Positions 41,158 through 48,974 of a stretch of DNA of 64,000 bases are shown piece by piece. How positions within the stretch are numbered: position 1 is the first letter of the stretch; the number at the start of each line of letters is the position of its first letter. Below the pieces are notes generated by a model. It was not told the DNA's origin. It made no database searches and saw nothing but the letters and a program-made list of their open reading frames with translations. The stretch comes from Blastococcus sp. CT_GayMR19 (GTDB taxonomy: Bacteria > Actinomycetota > Actinomycetes > Mycobacteriales > Geodermatophilaceae), in the NCBI RefSeq assembly GCF_004570385.1, contig NZ_SPQL01000002.1, positions 1 through 64,000 of the forward strand, read 5' to 3'. A program made the translations under genes and the position numbers.

Positions 41158-42240
41158 TCACGGCAGCCGCACGGCGCGGACGGCGAGGACGTCGGGCAGG
41201 TGGTCGGCGACGAGGCTGAAAGTCTCGCCCTCGTCGGCGCTGGCGTAGACGCAGCCGTCGCGCGTTCCCACGTAGATCCCGGTCGGGTCGCGGTCGTCGG
41301 CGCACATGGCGTCGCGCATGACCGCCGTCCAGGCCCTGTCCGGCAGCCCCGTGCCGACCTCGGACCAGCTCTCGCCGGCGTCCCTGGTGCGGTGCACGCG
41401 CAGGCGTCCGTCCGGCGGCACCCGCTGCATGTCCGCGACGAGTGGAACCACCCAGGCGGTGCCGGGCGCATGCGGCGAGGTGACGATCGGAAAGCCGAAG
41501 TCCACCGGCAGCCCCTCGGCGATCGAGGTCCACGATCCCCCGCTGTCGTCGGTGCGGAAGACGCCGAAATGGTTCTGCGCGTACATGCGCTGGGGACCGC
41601 CCGCGTCGACGGCGACCTTGTGGACGCACTGGCCGTACTCGGGCATCGGGTCGGGCATGAAGACGGCGCTGATCCCGCGGCTGCGCGGTTCCCAGGAGTC
41701 CCCACGGTCCTCGCTGACGTACACGCCCCCGGTGCTCATGGCGATCGTCACCCGGTCCGAGGCGGCATCCGGCAGCACCGTGTGCACCGCCCCACCGCCG
41801 CCCCCGGGCTCCCAGGTCGGCCGGTGCGGGTGGTCCCAGAGGCCGCGGACCAGGTCGAAGGTGCAGCCGCCGTCGGCACTGCGCCACAGCGAGTGCGGCT
41901 CGCAGCCGGCCCACACGACATCCGGCCGGTCGTCGGTGTCGGGGCGCAGCTGCCACACCCGCGCCAGCGCGGCACCGGTGTCCTCGGGGAACCGGATCGC
42001 GCCGTGGTCGGTCTCCTGCCAGCTGGCGCCGAGGTCATCGGACCACATCACCGTGGGCCCCCAGTGGCCGTACTGGATGCCGGCGAGCACCCGCGGACGC
42101 TCGCGACGCGTGTCGACGGAGACCGCGGCCACCTCCTGGGCGAGGAGGTGCGGGCCGTCCACCGTCCAGGTGCGCCGGTCGTCGTCACTGCGGGCGAGCC
42201 ACAGCCCCTTGCGCGTACCGATGGCGAGCAGGTCGGTCAT
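41158..42240 (-). CDS. BNR/WD40-like repeat beta-propeller protein
   Basis: The 360-aa protein has repeated Asp-box-like motifs (SDDLGASWQETD, SADGGCTFDLV, SEDRGDSWEPR, TDDSGGSWTSI, TRDAGESWSEV, SADEGETFSLV), spaced as in six- or seven-bladed propellers of the sialidase/VPS10 type. There is no signal peptide, so it is probably cytoplasmic. Such proteins are often paired with a MoaD-like gene as here, which suggests a functional link, but the substrate or partner is unknown. Confidence 0.88.
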   Translation of the reverse strand: MTDLLAIGTRKGLWLARSDDDRRTWTVDGPHLLAQEVAAVSVDTRRERPRVLAGIQYGHWGPTVMWSDDLGASWQETDHGAIRFPEDTGAALARVWQLRPDTDDRPDVVWAGCEPHSLWRSADGGCTFDLVRGLWDHPHRPTWEPGGGGGAVHTVLPDAASDRVTIAMSTGGVYVSEDRGDSWEPRSRGISAVFMPDPMPEYGQCVHKVAVDAGGPQRMYAQNHFGVFRTDDSGGSWTSIAEGLPVDFGFPIVTSPHAPGTAWVVPLVADMQRVPPDGRLRVHRTRDAGESWSEVGTGLPDRAWTAVMRDAMCADDRDPTGIYVGTRDGCVYASADEGETFSLVADHLPDVLAVRAVRLP

Positions 42241-42374
42241 GACGCCCCTCCGGAGATCGACGGATCGACGGGGCGACCGTAGTGCGGAGAGCCGACACGA
42301 TCACGGTCTCCGCGCACCGGCCGTCGAGGCCGGAGGCGTCCCCTGGGAACGCAGACCGTCCCCAGGGGCAGAAC

Positions 42375-42794
42375 TCATCGGCGGGTCGCCCCGCCCCCCG
42401 GCTCGTCGGGCCGCAGCGGCCGGTCGGCACGGTGCTGGGCGCCCTGCCCGTCGGCGAGGCCGGGGGCCAGCTTCTCCGCCTTGGCCCGGAGCTCCTCGGC
42501 CGAGGAACGCTCGTCGTGCGCCTGCGCCACGCGCTCGCGCGCCTCGCGCTCGGCCACGGCGGCCCGTTCCTCGGCCTCCGCCTTCTCCCGCCGCGCGCGG
42601 GCGGCCTGCTCCTCGGCCAGCGCCTGCGTCTGGTCGGCCTTGGCGGACCGGACGTGCGCCTCCTGCAGGTGCTCGCGCGCCTGCTCCCGCTTCTTCGCCT
42701 GGGCGACGCCCGATCGCTTCGACATCGTCATGGCGATCAGCGCGAGCACGATCACCACGGCGACGACGATCAGAATGATGACCCACGTGTCCAT
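42375..42794 (-). CDS. Membrane-anchored coiled-coil protein (139 aa)
   Basis: The protein starts MDTWVIILIVVAVVIVLALI, a single N-terminal membrane helix at about 4-22. A long Ala/Glu/Arg/Gln-rich coiled coil follows (about 30-110), and then a Gly/Arg/Pro tail. The ATG at 42794 follows GAGGAGG. The layout resembles small apolipoprotein-like or YtxH-like membrane proteins of actinobacteria. It is probably anchored with the coiled coil in the cytoplasm; function is unknown. Confidence 0.75.
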   Translation of the reverse strand: MDTWVIILIVVAVVIVLALIAMTMSKRSGVAQAKKREQAREHLQEAHVRSAKADQTQALAEEQAARARREKAEAEERAAVAEREARERVAQAHDERSSAEELRAKAEKLAPGLADGQGAQHRADRPLRPDEPGGGATRR

Positions 42795-42880
42795 CGCTAT
42801 CCCTCCTCGGCCCCGTGCCCGGAAGGGTTCCCGCCGACGCCCCGCGGGAAACCGCGACCGCGAGCGCGCAGGTCAGGGGC

Positions 42881-44065
42881 CTACTTCAGGGCGCTCCCCG
42901 CCCGCCACTGGTCCCACGGGATGACCCAGTCGTAGATGTCGGAGCGCAGGTCGCCGGCGCTGGAGTTGCGGATCTCGACGATGTCGCCCGGCCGGGAGAA
43001 GTTGAAGAACCAGGCGGCTCGCTCGGTCGACATGTTGATGCAGCCGTGCGACACGTTGGTGTTGCCCTGCTGGGCGACCGACCACGGAGCGGCATGAACG
43101 AACTCGCCGCTGTCGGAGATGCGGACGGCGTACTCGACGGGCGTCCGGTAGCCCTCGGGACTGTCGACCGGGACGCCGTAGGTGCTGGAGTCCATGATCC
43201 GGTCGCGGTTCATCTCGGTGACGACGTGCGCGCCGTTGTAGCTCGGGTTGTCCGGGCTGCCGGCGCTGATCGGGAAGGTCTGCACCAGCTGGTCGCCGTC
43301 GTAGACCTCCATGATGTGGGTCGCGGTGTCGACGACGGAGACGTGCTTCGCCCCGATCGAGAAGGACACCGCCCGGTTCTTCTCACCCCACACGCCCGCG
43401 CCGAAGTCGACGCCGTAGAGATCGGCGTCCAGCGTCACGTCCGTGTTCGGGGGCCAGTACTGCGAGGGGCGGAAGTGGACCTCGGAGTCGCTGAACCAGT
43501 TCCACGACCCGTCGGTCGGGTTGGAGCTGGTGACGCGCAGACGGCTCTCGACGGCCGCCTTGTCGGCGACCGGATCGTCGAAGTACACCCGGATCGGCAT
43601 GCCGACCCCGACGACCATGCCGTCGAGCGGCCCGATCGACGGCGTGGAGAGGGTCTCGGGAGTGACGGTGGTGAAGGTGGCGGCCGCCTCCGCCTCCTCG
43701 TCGTCCGCGTTCTCCGCCGTGGCGGTGAGGGTGTAGCTCGTGCCGTACGCGAGCGGCGCCTCCGGCACGAAGACCTCGGCGCCGGGGTTCTCCGCCGAGT
43801 CGGTCAGCGAACCGGGAACCGCGGTCCCCTCGCCGTCGACCACCGTCACCTCGGCCAGTTCGCCGTCGGTCACGGAGACCTCCAGCGGGACGACGGGTGA
43901 GACGTCGGCCGATCCGTCGGCGACCGCGAGGGCGACCTGGGCAGGTGGCGCGTCGGCGGCCGGCTCCGGGGACCCCCCGCCGCCGCGGGCGTCGTCGCCG
44001 CTGCAGCCGGCCAGGAACGCCAGCATCGCCGCGGCCGCCACTGCCGCTGTTCGTCGCACCTGCAC
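42881..44065 (-). CDS. L,D-transpeptidase lipoprotein (Ldt, peptidoglycan cross-linking)
   Basis: The 394-aa protein has a lipoprotein signal peptide (VQVRRTAAVAAAAMLAFLAG, then Cys21), two Ig-like domains in the middle, and a YkuD catalytic domain at about 250-365. The active-site motif runs from HAAPWSV to NVSHGCINMS (Ser-His-Gly-Cys), with the nucleophilic Cys. It forms 3-3 cross-links in the outer wall. Architecture matches mycobacterial LdtMt2-type enzymes. The GTG at 44065 follows GAGGGGG; upstream in-frame ATG is less likely because it would precede the signal peptide. Confidence 0.93.
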   Translation of the reverse strand: MQVRRTAAVAAAAMLAFLAGCSGDDARGGGGSPEPAADAPPAQVALAVADGSADVSPVVPLEVSVTDGELAEVTVVDGEGTAVPGSLTDSAENPGAEVFVPEAPLAYGTSYTLTATAENADDEEAEAAATFTTVTPETLSTPSIGPLDGMVVGVGMPIRVYFDDPVADKAAVESRLRVTSSNPTDGSWNWFSDSEVHFRPSQYWPPNTDVTLDADLYGVDFGAGVWGEKNRAVSFSIGAKHVSVVDTATHIMEVYDGDQLVQTFPISAGSPDNPSYNGAHVVTEMNRDRIMDSSTYGVPVDSPEGYRTPVEYAVRISDSGEFVHAAPWSVAQQGNTNVSHGCINMSTERAAWFFNFSRPGDIVEIRNSSAGDLRSDIYDWVIPWDQWRAGSALK

Positions 44066-44212
44066 GACCCCCTCGACCACGTTCCCCCGCCCGACGGTGC
44101 GCGGGCGGGGTGGACCGGCTCCAGTGTCCATGCTGGAACGGTGCCTGGACGGTGTCGTTATGCAGCCGGAACCTGCCGGGGCACCCCGGACCGGCCACCG
44201 GCGGTGCGCTGG

Positions 44213-44218
44213 TATCGT
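44213..44218 (+). promoter_or_regulatory. Probable tRNA-Lys promoter -10 (TATCGT)
   Basis: TATCGT lies 31 nt before the tRNA within GGTATCGTT, the same nonamer as upstream of tRNA-His. Confidence 0.5.
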
Positions 44219-44249
44219 TCTCCCCTGTTGCCCGGCCCGCCGGCGCAGC

Positions 44250-44325
<76 letters not shown>

Positions 44326-44334
44326 CGATCGACC

Positions 44335-44364
44335 AGCGGCTTCGTCCCTCCGGACGGAGCCGCT
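44335..44364 (+). terminator. Hairpin after tRNA-Lys
   Basis: AGCGGCTTCGTCC pairs with GGACGGAGCCGCT (one wobble) around a 4-nt loop, 10 nt after the tRNA. This is a probable terminator. The stretch 44365-44550 up to the end of the convergent CDF gene shows nothing else convincing. Confidence 0.75.
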
Positions 44365-44550
44365 TCGTCGTCCCTGGCGCCCGACGCCGGCCCGGCCGCG
44401 CGGTCGCCGCAGGTAGCGGTCGCCGACAGCGGCGGGTCGTCAACCGCCTTCGCGCGGGCGACGAAGCCGGCTCGAGCACCTCCCGACGTCCCCGGTCGAG
44501 GGAACCTTGCGCAGCTGCGTGAGGCGGTGTCTCCCGGCGGTCCGGCCACG

Positions 44551-45546
44551 TCAGGACGGCGGGAGGTTCCCCAGGGGCAGCTCGCGGACGGGCGCGACGA
44601 CGACGTGGTGCAGCTTCCAGTCCACGCCGCGGACGGCGTCCCGGATCCGGTCCAGGTCGCCGAGGCCGAGCGCCGCGCCGGACGGCACCACGAACACCTC
44701 CGCGTGGAAGACGTGCCCTTCCTCGCGGACCCGCACCTGCACGGCGCCCACACCCCGCTCGGCCAGCGCGGCGTCCCGGATGCCGGCAACGGCGGGGTGC
44801 ACGGTCGTCCGGTCGTCGAAGACCGACGCCCGCGAGTCCATCAGGTCGCTCAGCGCCGTCCGCAGGTTCTTCCAGCCGTCGTAGCCGATCGAGGCGCCGA
44901 TGACGATGGCCGCAACGAAGTCCAGCCACCAGAGACCGAGGCCGATGCCCAGCACGCCGACGATGCCGGCCGCCGCCGTCTGCCAGTCCGCCTTGTTCAT
45001 GTCGGCATCGGCGTAGAGCACCTTGTCGTGCAGCTCGCGGGCCGGCGTCAGCTTGGCCCGACCGAGCAGCACCGGTGGGACGAGCGTGTAGGTGAGGGCG
45101 GCGATCATCAGCCAGCCCGCCCAGAACGTGTACCCGAAGACGGTCACGAGCCCGATCGGGACGTGGTCGGCGGACACCAGTCCGAGCGCCGATTCCGCTA
45201 CCAGGTAGGTGCCCATCGTCAGCAGCGCCACCGCTGCCACCAGGTAGCCGACGCTGACCGAGCGGTGGAAGCCGAACGGGTGGTCGCGGGTCGGCTCCTT
45301 GGACCGCACACGGTTGGTCACGAGGAACGCGATGGGCGGCAGGAAGGAGAGCAGGTCCTCGATCCACGCGGCCTTCATGGCCTGGGAGCTGCCGAGCGCG
45401 AGGTACATGGCCGTGACGGCGGTGACGAGGAAGGCGATGGTCAGCCACTCGAGGCGGACGGCGTGCTGCAGCACGCGGGTCTTGGCCGGCGGGAGCTCGA
45501 TCCGCTCCGCCAGCGTCTTCGCACGCCGTTCGCTCCGGGTCGTCAC
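44551..45546 (-). CDS. Cation diffusion facilitator (CDF) transporter
   Basis: The 331-aa protein has about six membrane helices. The first metal-site region is AAWIEDLLSFLPPIAFLVTN, followed by the histidine motif HPFGFHR and, in the fifth helix, DADMNKADWQTAAAGIVGVL. A cytoplasmic C-terminal domain ends PVRELPLGNLPPS. CDF proteins export Zn, Fe, Mn or similar metals against protons; the metal is not determinable here. The GTG start overlaps the stop of the binding-protein gene by four bases, placing it last in the ion operon. Confidence 0.92.
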   Translation of the reverse strand: MTTRSERRAKTLAERIELPPAKTRVLQHAVRLEWLTIAFLVTAVTAMYLALGSSQAMKAAWIEDLLSFLPPIAFLVTNRVRSKEPTRDHPFGFHRSVSVGYLVAAVALLTMGTYLVAESALGLVSADHVPIGLVTVFGYTFWAGWLMIAALTYTLVPPVLLGRAKLTPARELHDKVLYADADMNKADWQTAAAGIVGVLGIGLGLWWLDFVAAIVIGASIGYDGWKNLRTALSDLMDSRASVFDDRTTVHPAVAGIRDAALAERGVGAVQVRVREEGHVFHAEVFVVPSGAALGLGDLDRIRDAVRGVDWKLHHVVVAPVRELPLGNLPPS

Positions 45547-46043
45547 GGGCGCTCGCCGTCCAGCTCATCGGCCACCGCGGCCTCGTGCTCGAGCAGGAAG
45601 CGCTCGAGCGCGACCAGCAGCGCGTTCTCTCCCCGTCGCGCAGCCATCACGTGCGGCTCCGGCGAGCCGTCCGGGCCGGTCACGACGACGTAGGGCCGGG
45701 TGAGCGCGGCGGCGTCCACCCACGGCGTCTTCTCGGTCAGGCCGCCCACGACGACGTCCAGCTCGCCGCGGTGCAACTGCTCGATCAGGGACTCCTCACC
45801 GCCGTCCTGCCATTCGACGTCGGCGTCCCGCCCGGCCGCGAACTCCTCGATCAGGCGCACCTCCACGCCCGACCGCTCGCCGTCGTCCAGCGCCGTCCAC
45901 GGCTCGTGCTCAGACATGCCCACCCGGAGGACGCCGCCGGACGCGCGCTCGAGAGTGCCCTCGGGATCCACCGGGATGGCGGCACAGCCCGGCGCGGCCA
46001 CCAGGACGGCGACCGCGACGGCGAGGAACGTGCGCGGGCGCAT
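45543..46043 (-). CDS. Short solute-binding lipoprotein lacking lobe 2 (SBP_bac_3-like)
   Basis: The 166-aa protein has a lipobox signal (ending APGC, Cys20) and a segment resembling lobe 1 of family-3 solute-binding proteins (VLRVGMSEHEPWTALDDGER, VRLIEEFAAG, ELDVVVGGLTEKTPWVDAAA). After LTRPYVVV it passes directly to a terminal part like the end of the fold (HVMAARRGENALLVALERFL). The roughly 100 residues that form lobe 2 are missing, so it is single-lobe. No ABC transporter is present; it is coupled to a potassium channel upstream and a CDF gene downstream. Confidence 0.8.
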   Translation of the reverse strand: MRPRTFLAVAVAVLVAAPGCAAIPVDPEGTLERASGGVLRVGMSEHEPWTALDDGERSGVEVRLIEEFAAGRDADVEWQDGGEESLIEQLHRGELDVVVGGLTEKTPWVDAAALTRPYVVVTGPDGSPEPHVMAARRGENALLVALERFLLEHEAAVADELDGERP

Positions 46044-46047
46044 GCGC

Positions 46048-47850
46048 CTATGCCGCTCGCGTGCCGGTGAGCCGGCGCCAGATCCAGCTCGTCGGCACGC
46101 GCCGTCCCGTGACGACGTACTCGCGGGCCGCGTCGATCTGCAGGATGGTCCCCAGAGCCCGGCGGGCGGCGGGCCAGCCGGCGAACAGCAGTTCGTCCCC
46201 GGGGGCGAGGACGAAGTCCGAGCCGGGCGCGAGAGTCGCCTCGTCGCCCCGCAGCACCAGCAGCGGCACCGCATGCAACGACTCGTCGCGGTTCTCCGGA
46301 TTGCGCAGCAGATCCCCCAGCCGGGCCGTGCCCGAGTCGAGCCAGGCGGACAGCGCAGGTGCCTCCTGCGGGGTGAGCCGCTCCTTCCAGAGAGCCTGCA
46401 GGTGGGAGCCGCACACGTCGCTGAGACGGGCGACGAGTTCGGCCGCCCAGTCGTCGCCCTTCGCCGGCATCTCGCGCAGGAAGCGCCACAGCAGGGGCGT
46501 GGACAGCTGCGCGTAGATCTCGTGCGCGACGACCTCGGTCGGCACCAGCAGGGCATCGATCTCCATGGCGCCGAACAACGGCCCGCTGGCCGGCCGGTTC
46601 TGGCGCGCGGCGACGAACAGCGACGGATTGATCCGCCGGGCCGCGGCCACCAGGGACAGGTTGGTCGTGTCGTTGTCGGTGCCCGCCACGAATCCGACGG
46701 CGCCCTCGAGGTCCGCCCGTTCGAGCACGCCCGGTTGCGAGGGGTCGCCCACCACGACGTCCTCGGCGTCCGCGACCACGGGTCGGGACTCGATGACGGT
46801 GACGGCCAGCCCCTCGCGCCGCAGGTCCGCAGTCAGCTCCCGACCGAGCCGGCCGTACCCGCAGACGACCCACCGGCCGCTGCGTGGCGGTGAGCCGCGG
46901 GACGGGAGAGCGGCACCCGGTCCGCTCTCCAGCCAGGTCAGCAACTGGTAGGCGGCCGGCGTCCGCAGGGCGAGCCGGAGGTGGTCGCCGAAGACGTCGA
47001 AGGGATTGACGACGCTGGGCCTGCCGAAGGCACGCATCCGGTCGGCCATCGCCCGGGACGTCGCACGGGCGATGACGGGGACGTCGGGGCGCAGCAGCGC
47101 GGCCGACATGACGACGGCCAGGTTGGCCTCGTCGTCGTCGGTCAGCGCGACGACCGCCTCGCACGACGCATGACCGAGGCCCGCGACCCCGAGATGACCG
47201 GGATCCCGCACGTCCGCCGCCAGACCGGGGACGTCGGCGTGGTAGCTCTCCAGCTCCAGCCCGTCGATCCGCTCGGCGGCGTTGTCGAGGACGACGAACC
47301 GCCGGCCGAGCGCGTCCATCGAGTGCCCGAGCAGCTCCCCCGCGCGCCCGTAGCCGGCGACGAGCACGAAGGGCTCGCCCAGCCGGGCGACCTTCCGGGT
47401 GAAGCGCTGCAGCGCGAGCGCCGAGCGGAACGACCGGTCCTGGAGCAGGGCGAGCAGGGACCCGATCGCGTACGCCCAGCCGACCACGGTGAGGTAGATG
47501 GAGATCGTCACCCACATCCGCTGGTTGTAGGTGAACGGGTACGGGAGCTCGCCGAAGCCGATGGTCGTCGCGGTGTAGCTCATGATGTAGAAGGCGTCGA
47601 AGAAGCCCATCTCGTGGGGCCGGCCCTCCGGGTCCTCCCCCGGGATGAGGGTCAGGCCCAGCACGCTCACCGCGAAGATGGCGATGAGCACGATCAGCGG
47701 CGCACGCATCCGCCGCAGGATCAGGAAGACCGTCGCCGAGGCCTTCGCCGCGGACGCCGCGGCCACCCGCACCGACGCCCGCCGCAGCCGCCGCTCGTCG
47801 TCGTCGGTGTCGAAGATCCGGGTCCAGAAGGCGAGGAGGGGGTTGCCCAC
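46048..47850 (-). CDS. Potassium-channel protein with two RCK (TrkA-N/C) modules
   Basis: The 600-aa protein has an N-terminal pore domain with two membrane helices and a selectivity-filter sequence TTIGFGE (95-101), a variant of the TVGYG filter. Two RCK halves follow, each with an NAD-type Rossmann motif (VAGYGRAGELLG near 165, VCGYGRLGRELT near 338) and, in the second, a TrkA-C-like end. The GTG at 47850 follows GGAGA. It lies 12 bp after the DUF6394 gene and 4 bp before the binding-protein gene, so it is operon-encoded. Confidence 0.9.
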   Translation of the reverse strand: MGNPLLAFWTRIFDTDDDERRLRRASVRVAAASAAKASATVFLILRRMRAPLIVLIAIFAVSVLGLTLIPGEDPEGRPHEMGFFDAFYIMSYTATTIGFGELPYPFTYNQRMWVTISIYLTVVGWAYAIGSLLALLQDRSFRSALALQRFTRKVARLGEPFVLVAGYGRAGELLGHSMDALGRRFVVLDNAAERIDGLELESYHADVPGLAADVRDPGHLGVAGLGHASCEAVVALTDDDEANLAVVMSAALLRPDVPVIARATSRAMADRMRAFGRPSVVNPFDVFGDHLRLALRTPAAYQLLTWLESGPGAALPSRGSPPRSGRWVVCGYGRLGRELTADLRREGLAVTVIESRPVVADAEDVVVGDPSQPGVLERADLEGAVGFVAGTDNDTTNLSLVAAARRINPSLFVAARQNRPASGPLFGAMEIDALLVPTEVVAHEIYAQLSTPLLWRFLREMPAKGDDWAAELVARLSDVCGSHLQALWKERLTPQEAPALSAWLDSGTARLGDLLRNPENRDESLHAVPLLVLRGDEATLAPGSDFVLAPGDELLFAGWPAARRALGTILQIDAAREYVVTGRRVPTSWIWRRLTGTRAA

Positions 47851-47862
47851 GACGGTCTCCGA

Positions 47863-48249
47863 TCAGCCGCGGTGGAACGACACCGTCTCGATGACGAGCA
47901 GCACCACGGAGACGATGTTGGCCAGCAGCGCTCCCCCGGAGAGGGAGACGACGCTCGCCGTCCAGGCCGCGGTCATGCCCGCGGTGGAGACGTACGTGGC
48001 GTAGCCGAACATGAGAGCGGCACCGATGAGCTGGAGGTCGGCGACCAGACTCGTGGCCAGGTGGACCGCACCGATCTGCGTGCGGTCACCGAACTTCAGC
48101 ACGGTCGCGATGAGGTTGACCACGACGGCCGCGAACAGCTCGTAGGGGTTGTGCAGCGTCGGGTCCGAGATGTCGCCGATGAAGAACCCGAAGTTCAGCG
48201 TCGCGGCGAGCACGACGAAGAAGCCGAAGACCACCTTCTCCAGGTTCAC
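47863..48249 (-). CDS. DUF6394-family membrane protein
   Basis: The 128-aa protein begins VNLEKVVFGFFVVLAATLNF and continues GFFIGDISDPTLHNPYELFA, then LIATVLKFGDRTQIGAVHLA. This is a strongly characteristic pattern that I recognise as DUF6394. It has about four hydrophobic segments. DUF6394 proteins are found next to RCK potassium channels in other bacteria, as here, so a channel-accessory role is plausible. The GTG at 48249 follows GGGAG; it is the first gene of the ion operon. Confidence 0.75.
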   Translation of the reverse strand: MNLEKVVFGFFVVLAATLNFGFFIGDISDPTLHNPYELFAAVVVNLIATVLKFGDRTQIGAVHLATSLVADLQLIGAALMFGYATYVSTAGMTAAWTASVVSLSGGALLANIVSVVLLVIETVSFHRG

Positions 48250-48491
48250 CCGCACTCCCGTCGTCGGCCTGCCCAGCGTGCGGGGACACACGCAGGGGCG
48301 CGAACTGTAGCGCCAGCGGCGGGAATCGTCCCCCCGTCGACCTTTCCCCGCACGAAACGTGACCTGGGGGGGGCGGGCAGCACGCACTGCGCACGCAGGG
48401 CTTCCCCGCCGCACGCGGGCGATGAATCATCGGCGGACACCGTCACCGGCCACGGATGGGGCCCGGCGGCAACGACGCCCGAGGAGCCGCC

Positions 48492-48784
48492 GTGGCCGCC
48501 GCCGATCCGGGAACAGCACTCCCGGCGAGCCACGTGCAGGCGGCGCCCCGTCCGACCCGCGACGTCCACCGGGTGGTGGTGACCGGCGGCGCCGGGTTCC
48601 TCGGCTCGCACCTGTGCACGCGGCTGGTCGCCGAGGGCGTCGACGTCGTCTGCCTCGACAACCTGCTCACCGGCAGCGCCGCCAACGTCGGCCACCTGCA
48701 GGGAGCCGACGGGTTCCGCGTCATCCGGCGCGAGGTGACCGACTTCGTGCACGTGCCGGGCCCGGTCGACCAGTTCGGCATCGG
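48492..48784 (+). pseudogene. Truncated NAD-dependent epimerase/dehydratase head
   Basis: From a GTG at 48492 the frame gives a leader and then RVVVTGGAGFLGSHLCTRLV, EGVDVVCLDNLLTGSAANVG, and RVIRREVTDFVHVPGPVD. These are the first about 80 residues of a UDP-glucuronate decarboxylase/dTDP-glucose dehydratase-type SDR. At GPVD, where homologues continue with a membrane-associated core and catalytic YxxxK, the match stops. The following bases belong to an unrelated gene in another frame. No active site remains, so this is a broken gene. Confidence 0.8.
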
Positions 48785-48916
48785 CGGCAGTGGCAGTGGC
48801 ACTGGGAGATCATCGTGACGGCGAGCGTCATCGCGACGGTGCCGATGATCGTGCTGTTCTTCCTCGGTCAGCGGCCCTTCGTCGAGGGCATCGCCACCAC
48901 GGGCAGCAAGGGCTGA
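48785..48916 (+). pseudogene. C-terminal remnant of a carbohydrate ABC permease (MalG type)
   Basis: In a frame different from the epimerase head the bases encode RRQWQWHWEIIVTASVIATV and then PMIVLFFLGQRPFVEGIATT, ending GSKG before the TGA at 48914-48916. This is the typical last helix and GIATTG-KG tail of sugar ABC transporter permeases. The rest of that gene and the other transporter components are absent. The junction lies within a few bases of GGCAGTGGCAGTGGC, a short repeat. Confidence 0.8.
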
Positions 48917-48962
48917 CCGGCGGGTCGTCCGCGACCGGATCGTGGCCGTACGGCCGGGTCCG

Positions 48963-48968
48963 TAGGGT
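48963..48968 (+). promoter_or_regulatory. Leaderless-type -10 element (TAGGGT)
   Basis: TAGGGT ends 6 nt before the GTG at 48975. No Shine-Dalgarno is present. Confidence 0.55.
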
Positions 48969-48974
48969 CGGCCG

